Below are positions 35,787 to 44,911 of a DNA stretch of 64,000 nucleotides, piece by piece. A program made the position numbers and the translations under genes. How positions within the stretch are numbered: the stretch's first letter is position 1; each line of letters begins with the position of its first letter. This stretch comes from Streptomyces sp. NBC_01485 (GTDB lineage Bacteria; Actinomycetota; Actinomycetes; Streptomycetales; Streptomycetaceae), in NCBI RefSeq assembly GCF_036227125.1, contig NZ_CP109435.1, positions 3,286,001 to 3,350,000 of the forward strand, read 5' to 3'. The notes under the pieces were generated by a model, which had not been told where the DNA came from, searched no databases, and saw nothing but the letters and a program-made list of their open reading frames with translations.

Positions 35787-38585
35787 ATGAGTCAGGCAGG
35801 GCAGTCGTGTCAGCGGCCGGGCTGCGAGGGGTCGTACGAGGACGTGGGCGGCGGCGAGCTGTACTGCGACACCTGCGGTCTGGCCCCGGTCGTCTCGTCC
35901 GGGGGTCTCCCCTCCGGGGGAGGGCTGGTCGGCTCGCCGCCGACCGGGGTGACCGGCGGGGGCGGCAAGGGCTCGTCGGGGAGCGGCAGTTCGCGCTCCA
36001 GCGCGCACACCGGGCACAGCGCCCGCAGTGCGGGCAGCTCCCGTACGTCGTCGCAGTCGTCGAAGTCGCGCCGCTCGGTGTCCGGGCGGCTGTCGCGCTC
36101 GCTGTCGGGCAGTTCGACGGGCCGCTCGGTGTCGGTGCGTTCGTCCGGCACGTCGGCCGGCTCCTCCGGGCGGGCCCGGCTCGGCGTGGGCCTGGTCTCG
36201 GTGCCGCAGGTGCCGCGTCCCGACCCGCGCGCGATGGTCCTCGACAACCCCGAGGTGCCCGAGCGCAAGCGGTTCTGCTCGCGCTCCGACTGCGGGGCGC
36301 CGGTGGGCCGTTCGCGCGGTGAGCGGGAGGGCCGTACGGAGGGTTTCTGCACCAAGTGCGGCAACCCGTACTCGTTCGTCCCGAAGCTGAAGTCCGGGGA
36401 CGTCGTGCACGGCCAGTACGAGGTCGCGGGCTGTCTCGCGCACGGCGGCCTGGGCTGGGTCTATCTGGCGGTGGACCGCGCGGTGTCCGACCGCTGGGTG
36501 GTCCTCAAGGGCCTCCTGGACACGGGCGACCAGGACGCGATGGCCGCCGCGATCTCCGAGCGGCGCTTCCTCGCGGAGATCGAGCACTCCAACATCGTGC
36601 GGATCTACAACTTCGTCGAGCATCTCGACCAGCGCACCGGCTCGCTCGACGGCTACATCGTCATGGAGTACGTCGGCGGCAAGTCCCTCAAGGAGATCGC
36701 CAACTCCCGCCGGACGACCGGGGGCAAGCGGGACCCGCTGCCGGTCGAGCAGGCCTGCGCGTACGGCATCGAGGCCCTGGAGGCGCTCGGCCACCTGCAC
36801 AGCCGCAACCTGCTGTACTGCGACTTCAAGGTCGACAACGCGATCCAGACCGAGGACCAGCTCAAGCTGATCGACATGGGCGCGGTCCGCAGGATGGACG
36901 ACGACGAGTCGGCCATCTACGGCACGGTCGGCTACCAGGCGCCGGAGGTCGCGGAGGTCGGCCCGTCGGTCGCCTCCGACCTGTACACGGTGGGCCGTAC
37001 GCTCGCCGTCCTGACCTTCGACTTCCAGGGTTACACGACCGTCTTCGTCGACTCCCTGCCCGACCCCGACAACATCGAGGTCTTCCGCCAGTACGAGTCG
37101 TTCTACCGGCTGCTCGTCCGCGCCACCGACCCGGATCCGGCCCGCAGGTTCGCCTCCGCGCAGGAGATGGCCGAGCAGTTGACGGGCGTGCTGCGCGAGG
37201 TCGTCTCGCTGCAGAGCGGCCGGGCCCGGCCCGCGCTGTCGACCCTGTTCGGCCCCGAGGTCAAGGTCACGGACACCGAACTGTTCCCGAAGCTGGACGG
37301 GGAGGTGTCGCGGCTGGGGGCACGGGTCGCGGCCGGGGTCGGGATCGAGGGCGGGGTCGGGGGCGGGGTCAAGTCCCGGCGGCTGTTCGGGGGTTCGGGA
37401 CGTTCGGGGGCCGCGACGGCTCTCGGCGGCGGTGCTCCCGCCCTGCCGGGCGCCGCTCCCGCCCCCGCCCCCGCTCCTGTTCCCGCGCTCGCCTTCGCGG
37501 GCGGCGGCGGACTGCCTAGTGCCGGCGCTGGTGTTGTTGCTGGTGCTGGTGCTGGTGCTGGTTCCGGTGCCGTCGGCGGTACCGGTGGCGTCGTGGCCTC
37601 GCCCGGTGTCGGATCCACCCTCGGGGCCGCCCTCGTCCCCGGCGGGCTGGTGAAGATCGTCCCCGCGTCCGCCGCGGGTCTCGCGCTGCCCGTTCCGCAC
37701 GTCGACCCCGCCGACCCCAACGCGGGCTTCCTCGCAGGTCTGTTGGCGTCCGCGCCGGGCGAGCTGATCACGGCTCTCACGGCCGCGCCGGCGCCGTCGG
37801 TCGAGAGCCGGCTGCGGCAGATCCGCGCCTGGCTGGAGAACGGCGACCATCAGGCGGCCCTCATGTCCCTCCAGAAACTGGAGGGCGAACGGCCCGACGA
37901 CTGGCGGGTGGTCTGGTACCGGGGCGTGGCCTCGCTGGTCACCGGCGACCACGAGGGCGCCGCGCTCGCCTTCGACGCGATCTACGACGCCTTCCCGGGC
38001 GAACCCGCGCCCAAGCTGGCGCTCGGCCTGTGCGCGGAGGTGCTGGGGCAGCTCGACAACGCCGCCGAGTACTACCGCCTGGTGTGGTCGACCGACCCGA
38101 GCTATGTGAGCTCGGCGTTCGGCCTGGCCCGCGTACAGCTCGCCGCCGGGGACCGCCAGAGTGCCGTACGGACACTGGAGTCGGTGCCGGAGTCCTCCAT
38201 CCACTACACGGCGGCCCGGGTGGCGGCCGTGCGCGCACGGCTCCGGCAGCGGACGGCGCTCGCCGCCGACGTACCCTTCCAGGAGGATCTCACCGCCGCC
38301 GCGGCCCAGGTCGAGGCGTTGGACGCGTACGGTCTGGATCCGACGCGGCGTGAGCAGTTGTCGGCGGAAGTCCTCGGCTGCGCCCTCGACTGGATACTCT
38401 CCGGAGGCCAGGGCGCGGGAGCGGACACCCGGCGGGTACTGCTCGGCAGCGAACTGGACGAGCGGGGCCTGCGCTTCGGCCTGGAACGCTCGTACCGCAC
38501 GCTCGCCCGGTTGGCGACCGGCGGTGAGGAGAGGATCGACCTGGTGGAACGTGCCAATCGCTACCGCCCCCGGACGTGGGTGTAG
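35787..38585 (+). CDS. pknG: PknG-like serine/threonine protein kinase
   Basis: This 932-residue soluble kinase has the PknG layout. A zinc ribbon (C8, C13, C27, C30) and a Ser/Arg-rich tail precede a rubredoxin-like knuckle (RFCSRSDCGAP ... CTKCGNPYSF, near 170-195). The kinase domain follows, with glycine loop CLAHGGLGWVYLA, Lys241, catalytic Asp346 in YCDFKVDN, and Asp363 in LIDMGAV replacing DFG. A low-complexity Ala/Gly/Pro linker leads to C-terminal TPR repeats (about 660-830). Mycobacterial PknG phosphorylates the FHA protein GarA to control glutamate metabolism. Key catalytic residues are kept, so it should be active. It is longer than mycobacterial PknG (750 residues) because of the N-terminal and linker insertions. 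Confidence 0.88.
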   Translation: MSQAGQSCQRPGCEGSYEDVGGGELYCDTCGLAPVVSSGGLPSGGGLVGSPPTGVTGGGGKGSSGSGSSRSSAHTGHSARSAGSSRTSSQSSKSRRSVSGRLSRSLSGSSTGRSVSVRSSGTSAGSSGRARLGVGLVSVPQVPRPDPRAMVLDNPEVPERKRFCSRSDCGAPVGRSRGEREGRTEGFCTKCGNPYSFVPKLKSGDVVHGQYEVAGCLAHGGLGWVYLAVDRAVSDRWVVLKGLLDTGDQDAMAAAISERRFLAEIEHSNIVRIYNFVEHLDQRTGSLDGYIVMEYVGGKSLKEIANSRRTTGGKRDPLPVEQACAYGIEALEALGHLHSRNLLYCDFKVDNAIQTEDQLKLIDMGAVRRMDDDESAIYGTVGYQAPEVAEVGPSVASDLYTVGRTLAVLTFDFQGYTTVFVDSLPDPDNIEVFRQYESFYRLLVRATDPDPARRFASAQEMAEQLTGVLREVVSLQSGRARPALSTLFGPEVKVTDTELFPKLDGEVSRLGARVAAGVGIEGGVGGGVKSRRLFGGSGRSGAATALGGGAPALPGAAPAPAPAPVPALAFAGGGGLPSAGAGVVAGAGAGAGSGAVGGTGGVVASPGVGSTLGAALVPGGLVKIVPASAAGLALPVPHVDPADPNAGFLAGLLASAPGELITALTAAPAPSVESRLRQIRAWLENGDHQAALMSLQKLEGERPDDWRVVWYRGVASLVTGDHEGAALAFDAIYDAFPGEPAPKLALGLCAEVLGQLDNAAEYYRLVWSTDPSYVSSAFGLARVQLAAGDRQSAVRTLESVPESSIHYTAARVAAVRARLRQRTALAADVPFQEDLTAAAAQVEALDAYGLDPTRREQLSAEVLGCALDWILSGGQGAGADTRRVLLGSELDERGLRFGLERSYRTLARLATGGEERIDLVERANRYRPRTWV

Positions 38586-38588
38586 TTG

Positions 38589-39968
38589 ATGTCCCAGATG
38601 CCCCGGCAGGCCGCCCTGCCGACGTGTCCGAGCTGCGCGGAGCCGCTCGACGCGGGTGACCGTTTCTGTGGTGCGTGCGGATGCGACCTGTCCGCCGTAC
38701 CGCCCCGCCCGGACGACCACCCGACCCTCACCATGAACGGCTCGGCGCAACCGGCTCCCCCGGAGGGGGCCCCGGCGAGCGGGACGACCGTGTCGGGTAC
38801 CGGTGTGAGCGGCGTCGCCGGTGTGCCAGGTGCGGCGAGTGCGACGGGTGCGCCCGGTGTGACCGGTGCGCCCGGTGCGGCGGGTGTGACCGGTGCGGGA
38901 TCGCCCGCGCCCGGTGCCCCCGGACCCGCCCCCGCCTCCGCTGCCCCCGCCGCCTCCGGTGTGCGGTTCGACCGGCCCGCGGAGCCGGACGAGTACGCGC
39001 TCCAGGCGCCGGATCCCCGGGTGGCCGCCGAGGTCGCCCCGGTGGCCGAGTCCGCCAAGGTGTGCGTGGCCTGCCGCAGCGGCCGGGTCGACGGCGACGG
39101 GTACTGCGAGAACTGCGGGCACGCCCAGCCGCGCGAACGCGACCACATGGAACTGGAGTCGGGCCCGATGGCCGCCGTCAGCGACCGCGGGCTGCGCCAC
39201 CACCGCAACGAGGACGCCTTCGGCCTCGGCCGCGCGGTCCTGCCCGACGGCACCCCCGCGCTGGTGGCGATCGTCTGCGACGGCGTGTCCTCCGCGACCC
39301 GCCCCGACGACGCCTCCCTCGCCGCGTCGAAGGCGGCCGGCGAGGCGCTGCTGGCCGCCCTGCCGCAGGGCACGCACCCGCAGCAGGCCATGCACGAGGC
39401 GATCATCGCCGCCTCGTACGCGGTCAACGCGCTGGCCGACGAGCCGGCCACGGCCCGCGAGCACGCCCCGCACCAGAACGCCCCCGCCTGCACCCTGGTC
39501 GGGTCGGTCGTCACGCCCGGGCTGCTGGTCGTCGGCTGGGTCGGCGACAGCCGCGCCTACTGGGTGCCGGCGGACCGCAGTTCACCCCCGGCCCGGCTCA
39601 CCGAGGACGACTCGTGGGCCGCGCAGATGGTCGCCGCGGGCCTGATGAACGAGGCGGAGGCGTACGCCGACGAGCGCGCCCACGCGATCACCGGCTGGCT
39701 CGGCGCCGACGCCTACGAACTGGAGCCGCACACCGCTTCGTTCAAGCCGGACCGGCCCGGTGTGGTGGTGGTGTGCACGGACGGCCTGTGGAACTACGCC
39801 GAGGCGGCGGAGGAGATGGCCGAGGCGGTCCCGCCGGACGCCGCCGCACGGCCCCTGCACTGCGCGCGCGTTCTGGTCGGCCACGCCCTCGACGGCGGGG
39901 GCCACGACAACGTAACAGTGGCCGTCGTGCCGTTCCCCGCCCCCGCACAAGGGGCAGGATCGGCCTGA
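38589..39968 (+). CDS. PP2C-family serine/threonine phosphatase with double zinc ribbon
   Basis: This 459-residue metal-dependent phosphatase has an N-terminal zinc ribbon (CPSCAEPLDAGDRFCGACG), a Pro/Gly/Thr-rich linker and a second ribbon (CVACRSGRVDGDGYCENCG). The PP2C catalytic domain contains GLRHHRNEDAFGLG, VAIVCDGVSSATRP, VGWVGDSRAYW, CTDGLWNYA and GGHDNVTVAVV, covering the metal-binding aspartates. It starts 3 bp after the kinase stop and is the obvious antagonist of the PknG-like kinase. The zinc ribbons, shared with the kinase and the FHA protein, may bring the three together; that is inference. Confidence 0.9.
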   Translation: MSQMPRQAALPTCPSCAEPLDAGDRFCGACGCDLSAVPPRPDDHPTLTMNGSAQPAPPEGAPASGTTVSGTGVSGVAGVPGAASATGAPGVTGAPGAAGVTGAGSPAPGAPGPAPASAAPAASGVRFDRPAEPDEYALQAPDPRVAAEVAPVAESAKVCVACRSGRVDGDGYCENCGHAQPRERDHMELESGPMAAVSDRGLRHHRNEDAFGLGRAVLPDGTPALVAIVCDGVSSATRPDDASLAASKAAGEALLAALPQGTHPQQAMHEAIIAASYAVNALADEPATAREHAPHQNAPACTLVGSVVTPGLLVVGWVGDSRAYWVPADRSSPPARLTEDDSWAAQMVAAGLMNEAEAYADERAHAITGWLGADAYELEPHTASFKPDRPGVVVVCTDGLWNYAEAAEEMAEAVPPDAAARPLHCARVLVGHALDGGGHDNVTVAVVPFPAPAQGAGSA

Positions 39969-40115
39969 GGCCCGCAAACCGGAAACGCGGGAAAACACAG
40001 GCACAACACAGGCAACAACACGGGGAAACAGGGGCACGGACCGGTGGGGACCGGTCCGGGTCCGGACGGACATCGCTCCACGAACGTGGGGTTTTCAAGG
40101 GGGATTTGAGTAGGC

Positions 40116-41462
40116 ATGGCCATTTTCTCGAAGTCGAACGTGCCGCAGTTCTCGGTGGACGTCTATCAGAACGAGTACCTGCCGGAGGGCGGGCGCGAGG
40201 TCAGCGCGATCGTCACGGTGAGCGCCACCGGCGGCGGCACGGTGGGCAGCGCGGTCGCCGCGCCGCACCTGTACTCGACGAGCCAGGGCCCGTCCGCCGC
40301 CGTGGCGATCATGGTGGACTGCTCCGGCTCGATGGACTACCCGCCGACCAAGATGCGCAACGCCCGCGACGCCACCGCCGCCGCCATCGACACCCTGCGC
40401 GACGGCGTGCACTTCGCGGTGATCGGCGGCACGCACGTCGCCAAGGAGGTCTATCCGTGCGGGGGCCGGCTGGCGGTCGCCGACGCGACCACCCGTGAGC
40501 AGGCCAAACAGGCGCTGCGCCGGCTGAGCGCGGGCGGCGGCACGGCGATCGGCACCTGGCTGCGGCTGGCCGACCGGCTGCTGTCCACCGCCGACGTCGC
40601 CATCCGGCACGGCATCCTGCTCACCGACGGCCGCAACGAGCACGAGGCGCCGCAGGATCTCAAGGCCGCCCTCGACGACTGCGCCGGACGTTTCACCTGT
40701 GACGCCCGTGGCGTGGGCACCGACTGGGAAGTGAAAGACGTCACAGGGATCGCCTCCGCCCTGCTCGGCACCGCCGACATCGTCGCCGACCCGGCCGGCC
40801 TCGCCGCCGACTTCACGCAGATGATGGAGACGGCGATGGGCAAGGAGGTCGCCGACGTCGCCCTGCGGCTGTGGACCCCGGTCGGCACCGCCATCAAGTT
40901 CGTCAAGCAGGTCGCGCCGACGGTCGAGGAGCTGACCGGGCGCCGTACGGAGGCGGGCCCGCGCGCGGGCGACTACCCCACCGGTTCCTGGGGCGACGAG
41001 TCCCGCGACTACCACGTGTGCGTCGAGGTCCCGATCGCGAACGTCGGCCAGGAGATGCTGGCCGCGCGGGTGTCCCTGGTCATCCCGCAGCCCGACGGCA
41101 CCGTCCAGAACCTGGGCGCGCAGGGTCTCGTACGGGCCGTGTGGACCGACGACATGGCCGCCTCCACGTCGATCAACCCTCAGGTCGCGCACTACACCGG
41201 CCAGGCAGAACTGGCGCAAGTCATCCAACAAGGTCTGGATCTTCGCAAAGCGGGCGATATGGATGGAGCAACGGCCAAACTGGGCCGGGCCGTTCAGCTC
41301 GCGAGCGTCTCGGGGAACGGAGATACTGCGAAACTGCTTGCGAAGGTGGTGGACGTCGTCGATGCGACGACAGGTACTGTGCGACTGAAGGCGAAGGTCA
41401 CGGACGCCGACGAGATGACGCTCGAGACCCGGTCCACAAAGACTGTTCGTGTAAAGAAGTGA
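40116..41462 (+). CDS. VWA domain protein
   Basis: This 448-residue cytoplasmic protein has a von Willebrand factor A domain carrying an intact metal-ion site: D68-C-S-G-S in VAIMVDCSGSMDY, a Thr in GGGTAIGTWL and an Asp in ILLTDGRNEHE. The C-terminal part is beta-rich and ends in a helical segment (LAQVIQQGLDLRKAGDMDGA) and a basic tail. VWA proteins act as metal-dependent adhesion or assembly modules, often beside kinases and FHA proteins. Its place between the phosphatase and the FHA gene suggests a scaffold for the signalling island. The 147-bp gap before it is A/C-rich and could hold a second promoter. Confidence 0.85.
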   Translation: MAIFSKSNVPQFSVDVYQNEYLPEGGREVSAIVTVSATGGGTVGSAVAAPHLYSTSQGPSAAVAIMVDCSGSMDYPPTKMRNARDATAAAIDTLRDGVHFAVIGGTHVAKEVYPCGGRLAVADATTREQAKQALRRLSAGGGTAIGTWLRLADRLLSTADVAIRHGILLTDGRNEHEAPQDLKAALDDCAGRFTCDARGVGTDWEVKDVTGIASALLGTADIVADPAGLAADFTQMMETAMGKEVADVALRLWTPVGTAIKFVKQVAPTVEELTGRRTEAGPRAGDYPTGSWGDESRDYHVCVEVPIANVGQEMLAARVSLVIPQPDGTVQNLGAQGLVRAVWTDDMAASTSINPQVAHYTGQAELAQVIQQGLDLRKAGDMDGATAKLGRAVQLASVSGNGDTAKLLAKVVDVVDATTGTVRLKAKVTDADEMTLETRSTKTVRVKK

Positions 41463-41535
41463 CCTGAACCAGCCGTGAACTGAACAAGTTGTACGACGTT
41501 TTGGGACACCGAAGGAGAGAGGGGGACGCGCCGAC

Positions 41536-43167
41536 ATGCCGACCTGCCCGAACGGACACCAGTCGGGTTCCGACGACTGGTGCGAGGTCTGCGGTCACCG
41601 CATGGCCGGTTCCGTACCTCCGCTCCCTCCCCCACCGCCCCCGACCGCCGGCTACGGCTTCCCGCCGCCCCCGCCCGGTCAGGGCGGCCAGCCCGGTGGA
41701 CAGCACCTGTCCTCCGTACCGGATCACGAGCCCGAGCTCTGCCCGCAGTGCCGTACGCCCCGTGAGGGCGGTGCGCCGTTCTGCGAGGAGTGCCGGTGGA
41801 ACTTCCTGACCAACACGGCGACCTCGTACACCCCGGCCGCCCCGCGCCCGCCGGCGCCCGGCCAAGGCCCCGGCCAGGGTCCCGGCGGCCCCGACGCCCG
41901 CTTCCAGCCGCCGCCCCCGTCCTACGGCGGCGGTGACTCCTTCGAGTACCAGGGTTCCCGTCCGTCGCAGGTGAACCGCCCCGCAGAACCGATCCCGCCG
42001 TTCGGCGGCGACCCGTCGGGACGGCCGGGCGGCCCGGGTGGTCCCGGTGGTCCTGGTGCGCCGGGCAGGCCCAGTGGGCCCCCGCCCGGTCCCTACGGGC
42101 GTGACCCCTCCCGTCCTGCCGGTCCGGGCGGCGACCCCTTCGGGCAGCCTCCCGGTCCTCCCGTGGACCCCTACCGGCGTGAGCAGAGCGGGCAGTCCTC
42201 CGATCCCTTCGGACGCGAGCCTTCCGGTCCGGGTCCGGGTGGTTTTGGTGGTCCGGGTGGTTTTGGTGGTCCCGGCGGTCCTGGTGGCCAAGGTGGCCAG
42301 GGTGGTCCGTCCGGCTACGGCGGCGACCCGTCGCGGCAGGCTCCGCCGCCGCCCGGGCCCACGCCCACGGCCGGACCCGGCTTCCCGGGTCAGGGCGGCT
42401 ACGGCGGTCCTGGGGGGCAGGGCGGTCCCGGCGGTCAGGGTCATCTCGGAGGCCAAGGTGGTCCCGGCGGTCAGGGTGGTCCCGGGGTTCCGCAGGCGTT
42501 TCAGCCGTCCGGGCCGTCCGGTCAGTCGGCCCCGCCCGGCTATCCGCAGGAGACGGGCCGTCCGCAGCCGGGCGGTCAGCCCTTCGGCGGCGGTGACGAC
42601 GACTGGGTCATCTCCCCGCCGTCCAACACCGACCCCCGCCAGGGCGGCCCCGGCGGTCCCGGTAACACCCAGGGTCGGGGCCAGGGCGGCGGCTACGGCT
42701 ACCCCCAGCCCGGCGTCACGCAGGCACCGCCCCCACCCGGCCCGGCGTTCCCGCAGCAGCCGGCGACCTGGACGGCGACCATCGGCCCGGACCGCGGCTA
42801 CTTCATGGCGATGATGCACCGCTCGGGCCCCGAGGCCGCCGGCCTGAACCTGCCCGCGTACTCGCCCGAGCAGCAGCGCACCCTCACCGGCAACCAGATC
42901 ACCATCGGCCGCCGCCGCCACTCCACCGGCGAGACCCCCGACATAGACCTGTCGGTGCCGCCGGAGGACCCGGGCGTCTCGCACCAGCACGCGGTGCTGG
43001 TCCAGCAGCCGGACGGCAACTGGGCCGTCGTCGACCAGAATTCGACGAACGGCACGACGGTCAACGGTTCCGAGGAGCCGATCCAGCCGTTCGTCCCGGT
43101 GCCGCTACAGGACGGCGACCAGGTGCACGTGGGCGCCTGGACGACGATCACGGTCCGACGCGGCTGA
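41536..43167 (+). CDS. FHA domain protein with zinc ribbons and collagen-like linker
   Basis: This 543-residue protein has two N-terminal zinc-ribbon-like segments (CPNGHQSGSDDWCEVCG; CPQCRTPREGGAPFCEEC), about 300 residues of Pro/Gly/Gln-rich sequence with collagen-like GGP repeats, and a C-terminal FHA domain. The FHA core is visible as ITIGRRRHS, the phosphothreonine-contact SHQHAVLV and DQNSTNGTTVNG. FHA domains bind phosphothreonine, so it probably reads the output of the PknG-like kinase, in the place GarA occupies in mycobacteria. No GarA-like N-terminal double-threonine motif is evident. The start follows AGAGGGGGA. Confidence 0.87.
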   Translation: MPTCPNGHQSGSDDWCEVCGHRMAGSVPPLPPPPPPTAGYGFPPPPPGQGGQPGGQHLSSVPDHEPELCPQCRTPREGGAPFCEECRWNFLTNTATSYTPAAPRPPAPGQGPGQGPGGPDARFQPPPPSYGGGDSFEYQGSRPSQVNRPAEPIPPFGGDPSGRPGGPGGPGGPGAPGRPSGPPPGPYGRDPSRPAGPGGDPFGQPPGPPVDPYRREQSGQSSDPFGREPSGPGPGGFGGPGGFGGPGGPGGQGGQGGPSGYGGDPSRQAPPPPGPTPTAGPGFPGQGGYGGPGGQGGPGGQGHLGGQGGPGGQGGPGVPQAFQPSGPSGQSAPPGYPQETGRPQPGGQPFGGGDDDWVISPPSNTDPRQGGPGGPGNTQGRGQGGGYGYPQPGVTQAPPPPGPAFPQQPATWTATIGPDRGYFMAMMHRSGPEAAGLNLPAYSPEQQRTLTGNQITIGRRRHSTGETPDIDLSVPPEDPGVSHQHAVLVQQPDGNWAVVDQNSTNGTTVNGSEEPIQPFVPVPLQDGDQVHVGAWTTITVRRG

Positions 43168-43196
43168 ACAGCGGGGCAGCCGCTCAGCCGGGCAGC

Positions 43197-43231
43197 CGGG
43201 TAATCGGGTAATCGGGTAATCGGGTAATCGG
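43197..43231. repeat. Short tandem repeat, unit TAATCGGG
   Basis: About four and a half copies of the 8-mer CGGGTAAT follow the FHA gene stop, in the gap before the convergent methyltransferase. The 8-nt period makes it a slippage-prone site with no coding consequence. Confidence 0.8.
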
Positions 43232-43253
43232 ATGCCGGTCGGCCAACCCCCGG

Positions 43254-44279
43254 CTAACCCGGCAGGGGCCACGCGTACGGCCCCTCCGGTTCGTCCAGCC
43301 ACGCCCACGCGTGTTCGGCGCCGACCGTGATGCCGTAACGCTCCCGTCCCGGCATGCCCTGGCGCTCCCACAGGGCGCACGCCTCCTGGGGGTCGAGGGT
43401 GCCGCGGGTCAGGGCCAGCAGAAAGCGGAACCGTTCGCTCTCCCTGGCCCGGCGTGGCACCCCGGCCAGCGCCACCGGCTCCGGCTCGGCCCGGTCCGAC
43501 CCGCGCAGCGGCACGAAGTAGGCCGCGGTGTGCAGGAAGTGGCCCTCCGCGTGTCCGGCGTCCCGGACGGTCAGCGCGATCAGTCCGGTGGCCAGCGGCG
43601 CCAGGATCAGCGCACCGGGGACGCACTGGGCGAGCCAGGCGCGCGGGACCGCCGTCACCGTGCAGGTGGCGATGATCCGGTCGAAGGGGGCGCGTTCGGG
43701 AACCCCGCGCGCCCCGTCCCCGGTGACGACGGTCGGCCGGTACCCGGCGGCGGCGAGGTGCCGGCGGGCGGACTCGGTGATCTCGGGGTCGAGATCGACG
43801 GTGGTGACGTTCTCCGCGCCGAGCCGGTACGACAGCAGCGCCGCGTTGTACCCCGTCCCCGCGCCGATCTCCAGGACCGTGTCGCCGTCCTCGACCCGCA
43901 GCTCGGCCAGCATCAGCGCCATCAGCGAGGGCTGGCTGCTGGAGGAGAGCAGCACGCCGTCGCGCAGCCGGGTGGCCAGCGGGACGTCCTCGTACGCGCC
44001 GCGCATCCACCGCTCCCGGGTGCGCGGGTCGGGACTCTCGCCCCAGCGCCGTTCGTATCCTCCGACGCCGCCCAGGCCGCCTGTGCCGTCGCCGCCGCCG
44101 GCGCTGGCGTAGTAATACGGCACGAAGAGGTGGCGCGGGACCGTTGCGAAGGCCTCCCGCCACCCCGGGTCGGCCGCGAAGGCCCCGCTCGCCTCGATCT
44201 CGCGGACCAGCTCGGCCCGCGCGACCCGCGCCGAAACGGCGAGGCCTTCCGGATCCCTGTCGGCGGCGTGGGTGCCCAT
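43254..44279 (-). CDS. PIMT-like SAM-dependent methyltransferase
   Basis: This 341-residue protein resembles protein-L-isoaspartate O-methyltransferases. It has the SAM-binding motif VLEIGAGTGYNAALLSYR, preceded by the family's SSSSQPSLMALMLAEL substrate-side motif, then FDRIIATCTV. A Gly-rich insert (SAGGGDGTGGLGGVGG) and a C-terminal extension of about 100 residues separate it from the short repair enzymes. Such long forms occur in streptomycetes as putative peptide or protein carboxyl methyltransferases; the substrate here is unknown. It is divergent from the haemoglobin gene and convergent with the FHA gene. Confidence 0.82.
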   Translation of the reverse strand: MGTHAADRDPEGLAVSARVARAELVREIEASGAFAADPGWREAFATVPRHLFVPYYYASAGGGDGTGGLGGVGGYERRWGESPDPRTRERWMRGAYEDVPLATRLRDGVLLSSSSQPSLMALMLAELRVEDGDTVLEIGAGTGYNAALLSYRLGAENVTTVDLDPEITESARRHLAAAGYRPTVVTGDGARGVPERAPFDRIIATCTVTAVPRAWLAQCVPGALILAPLATGLIALTVRDAGHAEGHFLHTAAYFVPLRGSDRAEPEPVALAGVPRRARESERFRFLLALTRGTLDPQEACALWERQGMPGRERYGITVGAEHAWAWLDEPEGPYAWPLPG

Positions 44280-44362
44280 GACTCAACTGTGCGGCGGAAC
44301 GCGCCCCGAGGCGAACGTGGGTGGTCCTAAGCCTCAGGTCCTCCGTCTCCCCGTCTGAGACC

Positions 44363-44776
44363 ATGGGAGACGTGAAAGAGATTCGGCGCGGCACGCTTCA
44401 GGAGCAGACCTTCTACGAGCAGGTCGGCGGGGAGGAGACCTTCCGCCGACTGGTCCACCGTTTCTACGAGGGAGTCGCCGGGGACCCGATCCTGCGGCCC
44501 ATGTATCCCGAGGAGGACCTGGGCCCGGCCGAGGAGCGTTTCGCGCTGTTCCTCATGCAGTACTGGGGCGGTCCGACGACTTACAGCGACAACCGCGGCC
44601 ACCCGCGCCTGCGTATGCGGCACGCCCCGTTCGCGGTGGACCGGGCCGCGCACGACGCCTGGCTGAAGCACATGCGGGACGCGGTCGACGAGCTCGGCCT
44701 GTCCGAGGAGCACGAGCAGACGCTGTGGAACTACCTGACGTACGCGGCGGCGTCCATGGTGAACACCCCGGACTGA
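44363..44776 (+). CDS. Truncated haemoglobin, group II (trHbO-like)
   Basis: This 137-residue haem protein has the compact two-over-two globin fold. FYEQVGGEETFRRLVHRFYE covers helices A-B with the distal Tyr, PMYPEEDL is the E-helix entry, and LRMRHAPFAV contains the proximal His. The conserved Trp of group II is in HDAWLKHM. It may bind oxygen or detoxify nitric oxide and peroxide; its role is not settled in streptomycetes. ATG at 44363 was chosen, and GTG at 44372 is an equally plausible start. It stands alone. Confidence 0.88.
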   Translation: MGDVKEIRRGTLQEQTFYEQVGGEETFRRLVHRFYEGVAGDPILRPMYPEEDLGPAEERFALFLMQYWGGPTTYSDNRGHPRLRMRHAPFAVDRAAHDAWLKHMRDAVDELGLSEEHEQTLWNYLTYAAASMVNTPD

Positions 44777-44846
44777 CTGCCGCAGGCTAACCACCGCGGG
44801 TCAGGGTGTTGACGCACCCCAAAACCCGCTGCCATGGTACGAGACA

Positions 44847-44864
44847 TCAGACGTCTGACGTCAG
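44847..44864. promoter_or_regulatory. Operator for the adjacent GntR/FCD regulator
   Basis: TCAGACGTCTGA (44847-44858) and the overlapping CTGACGTCAG (44855-44864) are perfect palindromes, 48 bp upstream of the regulator's start codon. The spacing and shape fit an autoregulatory FCD-type GntR operator. Confidence 0.6.
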
Positions 44865-44911
44865 ATGCCCAGCCCCCATGCTTCCTGCTCCCGCCCGCCC
44901 CCGGAGGATCG

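Noticed and set aside
35700..39473. A 1257-codon minus-strand frame across the kinase and phosphatase genes
   Set aside because: It is antisense to strongly conserved domains and is made of Arg/Val/Gly/Ala composition without motifs.
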